From Pukyongiella litopenaei (GTDB lineage Bacteria; Pseudomonadota; Alphaproteobacteria; Rhodobacterales; Rhodobacteraceae), in NCBI RefSeq assembly GCF_003008555.2, contig NZ_CP027665.1, forward strand, positions 1,178,001 through 1,242,000: DNA of 64,000 nucleotides, written 5' to 3'. The notes beneath the pieces were generated by a model that saw nothing but the letters and a program-made list of their open reading frames with translations, searched no databases and was not told the DNA's origin. This document shows positions 8,878 to 17,934 of this stretch, piece after piece. Position numbers and translations under genes: made by a program. Numbering within the stretch: the first letter of the stretch is position 1; every line of letters begins with the position of its first letter.

Positions 8878-8993
8878 AACGGGCGGAGGTTTACAGGGCG
8901 CGGGGGTGGATGGTCAAGCTGGCTGTCGGTGTTCCCGCAGGGCATTCGGAACATGCGGCCGGCAAGCCGGGACCGATGCGAAAGCCCCCCGCG

Positions 8994-10532
8994 TCAGGCG
9001 CCGATCGCGGCCAGGACGGCGGGCAGCGCCTCGGGCAGATCCTCGGCGATCAGCCCCGGCCCGATCGCCAGCGCGGTTTCCACATGCAGCCAGGCGGCGG
9101 TCTCGGCGGCGGCGGCGGCGGGCAAACCACGCGCGATCAGCCCGCAGATCAGCCCGGCCAGCACGTCCCCGGCCCCGGCCGTTGCCAGCCAGGGCGCGGC
9201 GCGGTCGTACCGAGCCGAGTGAACCGCGCAGTCACCACCGGGCGTGGCGATCACCGTGTCCGGCCCCTTGAGCAGCACCACGCATCCGGCGCGCCGGGCC
9301 GCATCACGCACCGCGTCGATGCGCGAATAGCCCGGCGCATCCATTTTCCCGGCCAGATCGGGGAACAGGCGCGCGAATTCACCGCCATGCGGCGTCAGCA
9401 CGCAATCCGGGTGCAGCAGATCGAACAGCGCGGCCGGGTCGCCGCGAAACAGGCTCAGCGCATCGGCGTCCAGCACGGCGGCGCGGCGCAGCGGCAGCAC
9501 GGCTTCGACCAGCGACCGCGCGCGGGCATCCAGCCCCAGCCCCGGCCCGAGGCAGAGCGCGTTCAGCCGCGTATCCCACAGCAGGTCCGTCAGCGCGTCC
9601 GCGTCCCTGAGCGGCAGCATCATCAGTGCGGTGATCTGCCCGGCAACCTCGGCCTGCGCCTCCGGCGGCACCGCCAGCGTCACCAGCCCCGCCCCGACCC
9701 GCAGCGCCGCCCGCGCCGCCAGCCGGGCCGCCCCGGTATGCCCGGGCCCGCCGGTCATAACCAGCGCGTGACCGTGATCGTATTTGTGCCCCGCCGGCGA
9801 TTTCGCCAGCAATTCGGCCGTCGGCGCTTCGGCCAGCCAGACAGGCGCCGCGGACCCGTGGCTGCGGCCGTCATGCGGCAACCCGATATCGGCCACTGTC
9901 ACATGGCCGCAGAAACCCGGCCCTTCGCTCAGCCGGTGACCGCGTTTTTCGGCATGGAAACTGACCGTCAGATCGACCGCCGGGCAATTGCCCAGGTCGC
10001 GCCCGGTGTCGGAACACAGCCCCGAGGGGATATCCACCGCCACGCACCGCACACCGAAATCGGCGCGCAGCATCTCGAGATTGCCCAGCAGGAACCCGGC
10101 ATCGCCGTCGACGCCACGCGCCAGGCCGGTGCCGAACAAGGCGTCGAACACCAGGTCCGGCGGCGCATCGACGGTGCCCAGCGACCGGTCGGTCAGCGGA
10201 TGGCAGGGGCCGATCCCGCACCAGCGGGTGTGGTTCGCGGCGGCATCGGGCGGCAGGCGGCCGGGATCGCCCAGCAGCGACAGGTCGACCTGCCAGCCAT
10301 GCTCCTGCACCAGCAGCCGCGCGATCACGAACCCGTCGCCGCCATTGTTGCCCGGCCCGCACAGAACCACGGCGCGGCGCGGTTCGTCCGCCAGCGCCGG
10401 CCAGCGGGCCAGCACCGCGTCGACGACGCCGCGCCCGGCGCGTTCCATCAGCTCCAGACCGGTGACCGTGCCGGTTCCGATCGCCGCCGCCTCGATTGCC
10501 CGCATCTGCGCCGCGCTCAGAAGTTCCGCCAT
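8994..10532 (-). CDS. nnr: Bifunctional NAD(P)H-hydrate epimerase / ADP-dependent dehydratase
   Basis: This 512-aa fusion repairs hydrated NAD(P)H. The N-terminal YjeF_N epimerase half contains VVLCGPGNNGGDGFVIARLL. The C-terminal ribokinase-like dehydratase half contains TGGPGHTGAARLAARAALR and the catalytic-site signature near LATAGAGDVLAGLICGL. The start at 10532 (MAELLSAAQMRAIEAAA) matches the family and has a GGGG ribosome-binding stretch upstream. It is divergent from glnB, an arrangement seen in related genomes. Nothing in it is unusual. Confidence 0.95.
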   Translation of the reverse strand: MAELLSAAQMRAIEAAAIGTGTVTGLELMERAGRGVVDAVLARWPALADEPRRAVVLCGPGNNGGDGFVIARLLVQEHGWQVDLSLLGDPGRLPPDAAANHTRWCGIGPCHPLTDRSLGTVDAPPDLVFDALFGTGLARGVDGDAGFLLGNLEMLRADFGVRCVAVDIPSGLCSDTGRDLGNCPAVDLTVSFHAEKRGHRLSEGPGFCGHVTVADIGLPHDGRSHGSAAPVWLAEAPTAELLAKSPAGHKYDHGHALVMTGGPGHTGAARLAARAALRVGAGLVTLAVPPEAQAEVAGQITALMMLPLRDADALTDLLWDTRLNALCLGPGLGLDARARSLVEAVLPLRRAAVLDADALSLFRGDPAALFDLLHPDCVLTPHGGEFARLFPDLAGKMDAPGYSRIDAVRDAARRAGCVVLLKGPDTVIATPGGDCAVHSARYDRAAPWLATAGAGDVLAGLICGLIARGLPAAAAAETAAWLHVETALAIGPGLIAEDLPEALPAVLAAIGA

Positions 10533-10671
10533 CGCATTGCCCCTTCCCGATTCAGTTCCGCCCAATCACGCGGCTGATTGCACAATTTTTAGGCACAGCC
10601 ATGGTTTCCGCGCCGCGGCAGCCGATGGTCCGACCCTATCCGATTGAGGGCGCGGGCGGGAAGTGGTCTGA

Positions 10672-11055
<384 letters not shown>

Positions 11056-11138
11056 CACTGCCCCGCAGTAACACCGCCCCGCATCGCGGCGGCAACATCA
11101 CCCAGACATCAGACCATTCCAAGAGAAGGAAAAAGGGA

Positions 11139-12545
11139 ATGAGCAAGGACGCAATTCTCGATTTGATCAAGGACGAGGACGTCGAATATGTCGACATCCG
11201 GTTCACCGATCCGCGCGGCAAGCTGCAGCATGTCACCGTCGTCGCCGACCTGGTGGACGAGGATTTCATCGAAGAAGGCTTCATGTTCGACGGCAGCTCG
11301 ATCGCCGGCTGGAAATCGATCGAAGCCTCGGACATGAAACTGATGCCCGACACCGACAGCGCCTATATCGATCCGTTCTATGCCGAAAAGACGCTGTGCG
11401 TGCATTGCACGGTGGTCGAACCGGATACCGGCGTGCCCTATGACCGCGACCCGCGCGGCACCGCGGAAAAGGCCGAGGCCTATCTGAAATCCTCGGGCAT
11501 CGGCGATGTGGCCTATTTCGGCCCCGAGGCCGAGTTCTTCCTGTTCGACGACGTGCGCTATTCGAACACCATCAACAAGGTGTCCTACGAGGTCGACGCC
11601 ACCGACGCCTCGTGGAACACCGACACCGAATACGAAATGGGCAACATGGGCCATCGCCCCGGCGTCAAGGGCGGCTATTTCCCGGTGAACCCGGTGGACG
11701 AGGCGCAGGACCTGCGCTCGGAAATGCTCTCGACGATGAAGCGGCTCGGCATGAAGGTGGACAAGCACCACCACGAGGTCGCCTCGTGCCAGCACGAACT
11801 GGGGCTCATCTTCGGCAGCCTGACCAAGCAGGCCGACGAGATGCAGAAATACAAGTATGTGATCCACAATGTCGCCCATGCCTATGGCAAGTCGGCGACG
11901 TTCATGCCCAAGCCGATCTATGGCGACAACGGCACCGGCATGCATGTGAACATGTCGATCTGGAAGGACGACAAGCCGCTGTTTGCCGGCGACCAGTATG
12001 CCGATCTCAGCCAGGAGGCCCTGTGGTTCATCGGCGGGCTGCTGAAGCATGCCAAGACGCTGAACGCCTTCACCAACCCGTCCACCAACAGCTACAAGCG
12101 CCTGATCCCCGGCTTCGAGGCCCCGGTGCTGCGCGCCTATTCGGCGCGGAACCGGTCGGGCTGCGTGCGGATCCCGTGGACCGAAAGCCCCAAGGCCAAG
12201 CGGGTCGAAGCCCGGTTCCCGGACCCGTCCGCCAACCCCTACCTGTGCTTTGCGGCGCTGCTGATGGCCGGGCTCGACGGCATCCGCAACAAGATCAACC
12301 CCGGCGAGGCGATGGACAAGAACCTCTACGACCTGCCGGCGGAAGAACTCGAGGGCATCCCGACCGTGTGCGGTTCGCTGCGCGAAGCCCTGGATGCGCT
12401 GGCCGCCGACCACGATTTCCTGCTGCAGGGCGACGTGTTCACCAAGGACCAGATCGACGGCTATATCGCGCTGAAGATGGAAGAGGTCGAAACCTACGAA
12501 CACACGCCGCACCCGGTCGAATTCGGCATGTATTATAGCTGCTGA
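11139..12545 (+). CDS. glnA: Type I glutamine synthetase
   Basis: This 468-aa class I-beta enzyme makes glutamine from glutamate, ammonia and ATP. Visible landmarks are the latch/Asp loop [19 protein letters not shown], the ATP and metal region [26 protein letters not shown], the [17 protein letters not shown] loop, and the adenylylation tyrosine in [10 protein letters not shown]. The start [20 protein letters not shown] follows GAAGGAAAAAGGG. A strong terminator lies about 30 bases after the stop. Regulation through GlnB and GlnE-type adenylylation is expected from the conserved tyrosine. Confidence 0.97.
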   Translation: MSKDAILDLIKDEDVEYVDIRFTDPRGKLQHVTVVADLVDEDFIEEGFMFDGSSIAGWKSIEASDMKLMPDTDSAYIDPFYAEKTLCVHCTVVEPDTGVPYDRDPRGTAEKAEAYLKSSGIGDVAYFGPEAEFFLFDDVRYSNTINKVSYEVDATDASWNTDTEYEMGNMGHRPGVKGGYFPVNPVDEAQDLRSEMLSTMKRLGMKVDKHHHEVASCQHELGLIFGSLTKQADEMQKYKYVIHNVAHAYGKSATFMPKPIYGDNGTGMHVNMSIWKDDKPLFAGDQYADLSQEALWFIGGLLKHAKTLNAFTNPSTNSYKRLIPGFEAPVLRAYSARNRSGCVRIPWTESPKAKRVEARFPDPSANPYLCFAALLMAGLDGIRNKINPGEAMDKNLYDLPAEELEGIPTVCGSLREALDALAADHDFLLQGDVFTKDQIDGYIALKMEEVETYEHTPHPVEFGMYYSC

Positions 12546-12573
12546 CGCGCGGATCATCCGGTTCGGCAGTCGA

Positions 12574-12602
12574 CGGGCGCTCTTCGGAGCGCCCGTTTTT
12601 TT
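12574..12602 (+). terminator. Rho-independent terminator after glnA
   Basis: A perfect 9-bp stem, CGGGCGCTC and GAGCGCCCG, closes a TTCG tetraloop and is followed by seven Ts. It ends the glnBA transcript and separates it from the unrelated 12748 gene. Confidence 0.93.
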
Positions 12603-12747
12603 CGGGGCCGGGGCGGTGGTCGCGACTGCCCGCCATTTGTTCGACCCCCGTGCAAAACAGTTGATCGCTCCCGCAAAGGGTGTAACGCTGGCGTTGTTTT
12701 CGAACCCGAATTTTGCACTCTGCGACAGACCACGGGAACCTCGGACG

Positions 12748-14076
12748 ATGGCCAAGAAAACCAAGGCGGAGCTCGTCAAGGAAGGCAAGGAGCTGAACGC
12801 GGCGCTCACCGCGATCCGCAAGAAGCCGCATAATTTCGCGCTGCTGGTCGGCAAGGACGGCCTGATCCTGGAAACCGATCTCAAGAAAAGCCCCGAGGGG
12901 TTGCGCGGCAAGGCCAAGAAGGCCGGGGGCGGCGCCAAGGGCGCGGTGGGCGAGATCAGCGCCACCGGCAAGGACATCACTCTGAAACTGGCCGAGGGCG
13001 AGAACCCGCCCGGCACGCTGGCCCGCCTGTTCAAGACCCATCTGCGCGAACGCGGCATCGCGGCCAATGTCACCCTGCTGGACAGCACAGGAACGGCCGT
13101 GGGCGAAGAAGGCGCCACCGATACGCCCACCGACACCCCGGCCGCCGATAGCGATGCCGCCCCGGCCGATGGTATCGACGCCAAGCTGGACAAGGCATTC
13201 AGGAAAATCCAGCCGTCGCTGGTCTCGGCGCTCAAGACCGGGCCCAAGGATCACGCCGCCGTCCTGGCCAAGCTGACCAAGGCCTATGAGACGGCGAAAG
13301 GGGCCGGCAACTATGAACAGGCGCTCAAGGACCTGACCCAGCTGCGCACCGAGATCGCCCGCACCCCCAGCACCGACACGCTGGATGCCGCGCTGGCGGG
13401 CAAGGACGATCCCGCCCGGCTGGCGGGCATGGCGGGGCTGCTGGTCAAGACGCTGGAACGCGGCGGCAAGGAGGCCGATTTCAAGAAGGAAGCCGGGCCG
13501 AAGCTGCGCGACATGCGCACCGCGCTGAAGGCCGCGCTGGCCGGGTCGCCGGATGCCGAGCAGCTCAAGGTGCTGACGGCGATGAAAAAGAGGCTGGACC
13601 GGGCCTTTCTGGACGACCTGAAGGACGAAGGCCACGGGCCACAGCGCCACGAGGGCGACGTGACGCCCGAACAGCTGGTCGACCGCTGCGTGAGCGGCCA
13701 CGACCCGATGACCGGCGACACCACCGACGGCGTGCATGGCGGTGTCCACCGCTACAGCCGCCACGCCACCCGGTTCAAGGATCCCGGCGATTATGTGGAC
13801 GCCGAGGAAACGATCCGCGGCAACCAGGCCTATACCGACGAAATGGCCGAGGCCAAGCGCACCAGCGACACCCGTTTCAGCGTCGAACTGCCGCTGAAGG
13901 ATGTGCTGGGCGACGACTACAAGACCAAGCTGGAGGGCAAGTCGCGCATCGGGTCGGCGAAGAACCCGCAGGGCTCGCAGGACACCGATTTCACCGATGG
14001 CACCATCACCGCCGTCTACGATATCGACGCGAATGGCGACACGGTGCTGGTCACGATGTATCCCAACCCGAAATGA
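12748..14076 (+). CDS. Unknown modular protein, possible polymorphic-toxin-like C-terminus
   Basis: This 442-aa soluble protein has three visible parts. The N-terminal module (about 1-110; HNFALLVGKDGLILETDLKK, lysine-rich) is followed by an acidic Thr/Asp/Ala linker (GATDTPTDTPAADSDAAPAD, about 118-137). A helical middle (about 140-290) comes next. The C-terminal domain (about 290-442) begins GHGPQRHEGDVTPEQLVDRC, continues GGVHRYSRHATRFKDP, and ends DTDFTDGTITAVYDIDANGD. The His/Arg-rich block resembles C-terminal nuclease-like domains of bacterial polymorphic toxins, but I cannot assign a family. A small acidic gene starts 16 bases downstream, as an immunity gene would. No signal peptide is seen. 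The start ATG follows CGGGAACC. Confidence 0.6.
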   Translation: MAKKTKAELVKEGKELNAALTAIRKKPHNFALLVGKDGLILETDLKKSPEGLRGKAKKAGGGAKGAVGEISATGKDITLKLAEGENPPGTLARLFKTHLRERGIAANVTLLDSTGTAVGEEGATDTPTDTPAADSDAAPADGIDAKLDKAFRKIQPSLVSALKTGPKDHAAVLAKLTKAYETAKGAGNYEQALKDLTQLRTEIARTPSTDTLDAALAGKDDPARLAGMAGLLVKTLERGGKEADFKKEAGPKLRDMRTALKAALAGSPDAEQLKVLTAMKKRLDRAFLDDLKDEGHGPQRHEGDVTPEQLVDRCVSGHDPMTGDTTDGVHGGVHRYSRHATRFKDPGDYVDAEETIRGNQAYTDEMAEAKRTSDTRFSVELPLKDVLGDDYKTKLEGKSRIGSAKNPQGSQDTDFTDGTITAVYDIDANGDTVLVTMYPNPK

Positions 14077-14091
14077 CGGACAGGCTGAACC

Positions 14092-14373
14092 ATGGCGTTT
14101 GAAAAGCTGGAAATCCTCAAGCGCAGGCTGCGCAATTACTGCAATGTCAACGCCTTCGACCTGATCGCGCTCAAGGCCAACCTGGACGCGCCGGGCAATG
14201 CCGAGATCCGCGACATCTTCCGCGCCGAACTGGAGGACGCGATCGCCTCGGACGTGCTGCCGCAGGCCGAGTATGAAAAGCTCACCGCCGAGGAATTCGA
14301 GGACGACGCGGAATACCGCGACAACCTGCGCGGCATCCATGCCTACCTGTTCGAGGGCGCGCCGCATCCCTGA
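14092..14373 (+). CDS. Small acidic protein, possible immunity partner
   Basis: This 93-aa helical protein (KLEILKRRLRNYCNVNAFDL, AELEDAIASDVLPQAEYEKL) is rich in Asp and Glu. It lies 16 bases after the 12748 gene in the same direction. Its size, acidity and position are what one expects of an immunity protein for the toxin-like C-terminal domain upstream, but the family is not recognised and this is inference. The next gene (TPR-sulfotransferase) starts 65 bases later. Confidence 0.6.
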   Translation: MAFEKLEILKRRLRNYCNVNAFDLIALKANLDAPGNAEIRDIFRAELEDAIASDVLPQAEYEKLTAEEFEDDAEYRDNLRGIHAYLFEGAPHP

Positions 14374-14437
14374 TCGCCCCGATCACGGGGGCAAGGCGGT
14401 CATGGACAAGGCCCGGCGCCACTTCTAGGACGGGGTC

Positions 14438-16192
14438 ATGTCGTTGCAATCCGATCTTCACGCCGCCCTGACCCCTGCCCGGCAGGGGCGCTACAAGGCG
14501 GCCATCAAGGCGGCAAGGGCCGGGATGCGCCGCCACAAATCCCACCCCGCCTTTCCCAACATCGCCGCCACGGCGCTGTGCGCATTGGGCAAGGAACGCG
14601 AGGCGGTGCCGCTGTTCCGCAAGGCGCTGGCGCTCGCCCCCGATTTCCACGACGCGCGGCGCAACCTGGCGCAGGCCTATCTGGGGCTGGGGCAACCCGA
14701 TCGGGCCGGCAAGCTGTTGCAGCGGCTGGTGACGGACCTGCCGCGGGATGACGGCGCGTGGCTGCTGCTGGCGGTGGCCAGCGAGGCAACGGGCGACCTG
14801 CCGGCAGCCGAGACGGCGGTGGGTCAGGCGCTTGCGCTGGCGCCGCGCAACCGGGCGGCGCTGCTTCGGCGGGCGGCGCTGCGCAACCGGATGGGGCTGT
14901 CGCGGGGGGCACTGGACGATTACATGGCGGCGGCGGATCTCGACCCGGCCGATCCGGGCGTCGCGCTCGAACTGGCCGCGCTGCTGATGTACCTGACCCG
15001 CGACGACGATGCCATCGCGGTGCTGAACCGCGCCATCGCGGTGTCACCGGATCATGCCGGGCTGCGGGCCGAACTCGCCAATCGCCTGCTGGCGGCGGGT
15101 GACCGCGACCGGGCCATCGCGACCTTTCGCGCCGCGCTCGAGCTGGCGCCCGACGACGCCGAGACGCTGGACCAGCTCGCGCTCGCGCTGCCAACCGGGG
15201 ATCTGCCCGCTCTGCGGACGCGGATCACGGATGCCCTGTCACGCACCCCGTCTGGAAGCGCCGATCACGCAACGCTGATGTTTGCCCTGGCCCATGCCGG
15301 AACCCGCGCCGGGGACGCTGCCGCCATGGATCACCTGAAACAGGCCAATGACGAAACCGCCGCGCTCACCCCCTATGACGCCGCCGGCGAAGCGGCGTTC
15401 ACCGACACGATCAGGGCGCGGTTCCCTGCCCCGGCAAGGGTCGAGCCGGTGGAAGATACCGACGGGCCGGTTCCCATCTTCGTTCTCGGTATGCCGCGCT
15501 CGGGCACCACGCTGGCCGAGGCGGTGCTGGGCGCCCATGACGCGGTGGTGCCGCTGGGCGAACGCCGCGTGGGCGATCTGCTGTTTCCCTGGCTGCAATC
15601 GGGCCGCCCGCTCGACGCCGGGGATATCGCGCGCATCCGCCGGACCGACCGCGCCAACCTGCCGGACCTGCCCGAAGGCACAAGCGCCTATGTCGACAAG
15701 ATGCCCGAAAACCACAGGCTGGCCGGGTTTCTGAAAACGATCTGGCCCGAGGCGCGCATCATTCACCTGCGCCGCGATCCGCGCGACACCGCGCTGTCGC
15801 TTTGGCGGGCGCGGTTTCCGGCGGGGCGGCTGGCCTATGCCTATGATCGCGCGGCGATGGCGCACCGGTTCAACCTCTATGCCGGGATCATGGCGCATTG
15901 GCGGCAGGTGATGCCCGGCAACATCCTTGAAATCACCTATGAATCGCTCGTTTCCGATCCCGGGGCGACGAGCCGCGAATTGGCCCGGTTCTGCGGGCTC
16001 GACTGGCAGTCCGGCATGGCGCAGCCAGACCGCCATGCCGGTCAGGTGCGCACGCTCAGCGTCCATCAGCTGCGCCAGCCGGTGCATACGCGGTCGGTCG
16101 GGCAATGGCGCGACCACGCGGATTTGCTGGCCCCGTTCATCGAGGCGCTCGACCCGGAGCTCTGGCCCGAACTGGCTGACGCCACAGATTGA
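14438..16192 (+). CDS. TPR-repeat sulfotransferase
   Basis: This 584-aa protein has tandem tetratricopeptide repeats over about residues 10-290 (for example AVPLFRKALALAPDFHDARR, AIAVLNRAIAVSPDHAGLRA, AIATFRAALELAPDDAETLD). A PAPS-dependent sulfotransferase domain follows. The 5'-phosphosulfate loop is FVLGMPRSGTTLAEAVLG (about 348-365) and the 3'-phosphate motif is IIHLRRDPRDTALSLWRARF (about 443-462). No signal peptide or membrane segment is seen. TPR-sulfotransferase fusions are common in marine alphaproteobacteria; the acceptor (protein, lipid or polysaccharide) cannot be read from sequence. Confidence 0.88.
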   Translation: MSLQSDLHAALTPARQGRYKAAIKAARAGMRRHKSHPAFPNIAATALCALGKEREAVPLFRKALALAPDFHDARRNLAQAYLGLGQPDRAGKLLQRLVTDLPRDDGAWLLLAVASEATGDLPAAETAVGQALALAPRNRAALLRRAALRNRMGLSRGALDDYMAAADLDPADPGVALELAALLMYLTRDDDAIAVLNRAIAVSPDHAGLRAELANRLLAAGDRDRAIATFRAALELAPDDAETLDQLALALPTGDLPALRTRITDALSRTPSGSADHATLMFALAHAGTRAGDAAAMDHLKQANDETAALTPYDAAGEAAFTDTIRARFPAPARVEPVEDTDGPVPIFVLGMPRSGTTLAEAVLGAHDAVVPLGERRVGDLLFPWLQSGRPLDAGDIARIRRTDRANLPDLPEGTSAYVDKMPENHRLAGFLKTIWPEARIIHLRRDPRDTALSLWRARFPAGRLAYAYDRAAMAHRFNLYAGIMAHWRQVMPGNILEITYESLVSDPGATSRELARFCGLDWQSGMAQPDRHAGQVRTLSVHQLRQPVHTRSVGQWRDHADLLAPFIEALDPELWPELADATD

Positions 16193-16268
16193 CCCTTGTT
16201 TTCGCATCAAGGCACGATAGCCTGACAGGGATCGTCCGCTAAACCGGGCGAAGGACGGGGATGGCAAT

Positions 16269-17066
16269 ATGAAACGATACGCAGCGCTTGGCGTGTTTCT
16301 CTGGCTGGCGGGGGCGGGCATGGCGGCGGCCGCCAGCTGCGGCAACACCGGGTCGGGTTTCGAGACCTGGAAGGCGAACTTTGCGGCGCAGGCGAAAAAG
16401 GCCGGCGTGGGCAATCGCGGGCTGCAGGCGCTGGCCCAGTCGCAATATGCCAGCCGCACCATCGCCGCCGACCGCAACCAGAAGAGCTTTCGCTATTCGC
16501 TGTCGAAATTCATGCAGGTGCGCGGCGCGGATACGATCGTGTCGCAGGGGCGGCGGCGCAAGGCCAGCAACCCCAATTTCTATGCCGCGCTGGAACGCCA
16601 ATATGGCGTGCCCGCAGGCGTCCTGATCGCCATTCACGGCATGGAGACCGGGTTCGGGAACTTCATGGGCGACAGCCGGGTGGTCTCGGCGATCACGACG
16701 CTGGCCTATGATTGCCGCCGGTCGAGTTTCTTCATCCCGCATGCGATCGGGGCGCTGAAACTGGTCGACAACGGTTCGATCAGCGCCTCGACGCTGGGCG
16801 CCCGGCATGGCGAACTGGGCCATACCCAGTTCCTGCCCGGCAACGCGCTGACCTATGGCGTGGACGCCACCGGGGATGGCCGGGTCGATTTCTACAACGT
16901 GACCGACGCGCTGGCATCGACCGCCAACTATCTGCGCAAGAAGGGCTGGAAACCGGGCAAGGGCTATCAGGAAGGCCAGCCCAATTTCCGCGTTATCAAG
17001 GAATGGAACGCGGCGACGGTCTATCAGCAGGCCATTGCCATCATGGGCGCGCGGATCGACGGCTAG
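16269..17066 (+). CDS. MltB-like lytic murein transglycosylase
   Basis: This 265-aa protein has the signal peptide MKRYAALGVFLWLAGAGMAA and an SLT_2/MltB-type catalytic domain. The catalytic glutamate is in AIHGMETGFGNFMGD, and GELGHTQFLPGNALTYGVDA corresponds to the family's GAMGHTQFxP block. It lacks the C-terminal peptidoglycan-binding domain of longer homologues. It acts in the periplasm, cleaving glycan strands to 1,6-anhydro products. Its stop overlaps by 4 bases the stop of the convergent DUF3445 gene. Confidence 0.85.
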   Translation: MKRYAALGVFLWLAGAGMAAAASCGNTGSGFETWKANFAAQAKKAGVGNRGLQALAQSQYASRTIAADRNQKSFRYSLSKFMQVRGADTIVSQGRRRKASNPNFYAALERQYGVPAGVLIAIHGMETGFGNFMGDSRVVSAITTLAYDCRRSSFFIPHAIGALKLVDNGSISASTLGARHGELGHTQFLPGNALTYGVDATGDGRVDFYNVTDALASTANYLRKKGWKPGKGYQEGQPNFRVIKEWNAATVYQQAIAIMGARIDG

Positions 17067-17818
17067 GCCCCGGCCCGGCCCGCATCGGCCAGCCCCTGCA
17101 TATCGGCCCGCGCCAGCACATAGGTATGGATCGAGAACACCACCGCGCGCGTGCGCGGCAGGCGCAGCACTGATTGCCGCTCGCTGCGCAGGTAGGGCAG
17201 CGTTGCATCCGCCTGCTCCGGGCGCGGATCGGCCTCGCGGCGCGGCTGATGCAGGTCGGGATCGGCATACCACAGCGCGTTGCTGCGCCAGAGCGGCCGC
17301 CCCGGCTGCACCCCGTCGAACAACCGCTGCACCCGCGTGGCCATGTTCGCGTCATAGCTGTCGACCGGCGTGTGAATGGCGATCAGCGGGCGCAGGAATT
17401 TTTCCGACAGCGTCCAGCTGGCCGGGAAACACAGCACCGCGCCGGTCAGCACATGTTCGGCGCCGCGTTTTTCCAGGATGCAGAGATCTTCCTGCACCAG
17501 CCGCCCCAGCGTGCCCAGCGGATCGCCCCGGTCAAGCGTGACGCCGACACCGTCCGGCCGCCGCACCGTGCCGGTCGCGCCGGGATAGGCCAGGTCCAGC
17601 ACCGTTTCCAGCAGTTCCACCGCCGCCGGGCGCGCGGCATCGTCCAGCGCCAGCACCTCGGCGCGGCGGGTCGCGATCAGCCGGTCGCGTTCGGCCATCT
17701 GCGCGGCAAAGGCATCGTCGCGCTGGAGCCAGTCGGCCATGTCCAGCGGCGCGATCCCCGGCAACCGGCGCGGCGCCAGCGGATGATAGGGGATCGAGCT
17801 TTGCAGTATCGCGGTCAT
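17063..17818 (-). CDS. DUF3445 heme-dependent oxidative N-demethylase family protein
   Basis: This 251-aa protein starts at MTAILQSSIPYHPLAPRRLP. It carries the family blocks DLCILEKRGAEHVLTGAVLC, HTPVDSYDANMATRVQRLFD and PLWRSNALWYADPDLHQP, and ends with the RSERQSVLRLPRTRAVVFSI segment. This matches the DUF3445 family, whose characterised member is the alpha subunit of a heme-dependent dimethylamine N-demethylase. No redox partner gene is adjacent, so the substrate is uncertain. It is the head-to-head neighbour of dddP, with 116 bases between them. Confidence 0.82.
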   Translation of the reverse strand: MTAILQSSIPYHPLAPRRLPGIAPLDMADWLQRDDAFAAQMAERDRLIATRRAEVLALDDAARPAAVELLETVLDLAYPGATGTVRRPDGVGVTLDRGDPLGTLGRLVQEDLCILEKRGAEHVLTGAVLCFPASWTLSEKFLRPLIAIHTPVDSYDANMATRVQRLFDGVQPGRPLWRSNALWYADPDLHQPRREADPRPEQADATLPYLRSERQSVLRLPRTRAVVFSIHTYVLARADMQGLADAGRAGA

Positions 17819-17934
17819 GCCCCGGCCTAGCATCGCGGAACGGCGTTGTCGGCAGGAAAACGCCATCCCGCGTCGGTTTCGGAACGGAACCGGCCCCGCC
17901 CGCCCCGCAGGATCAGAGCCGGGAGGAGACCGAC

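Noticed and set aside
11109-13247. Minus-strand open frame of 712 codons over glnA
   Set aside because: It is the complement of glnA and its terminator; the sense gene is certain.
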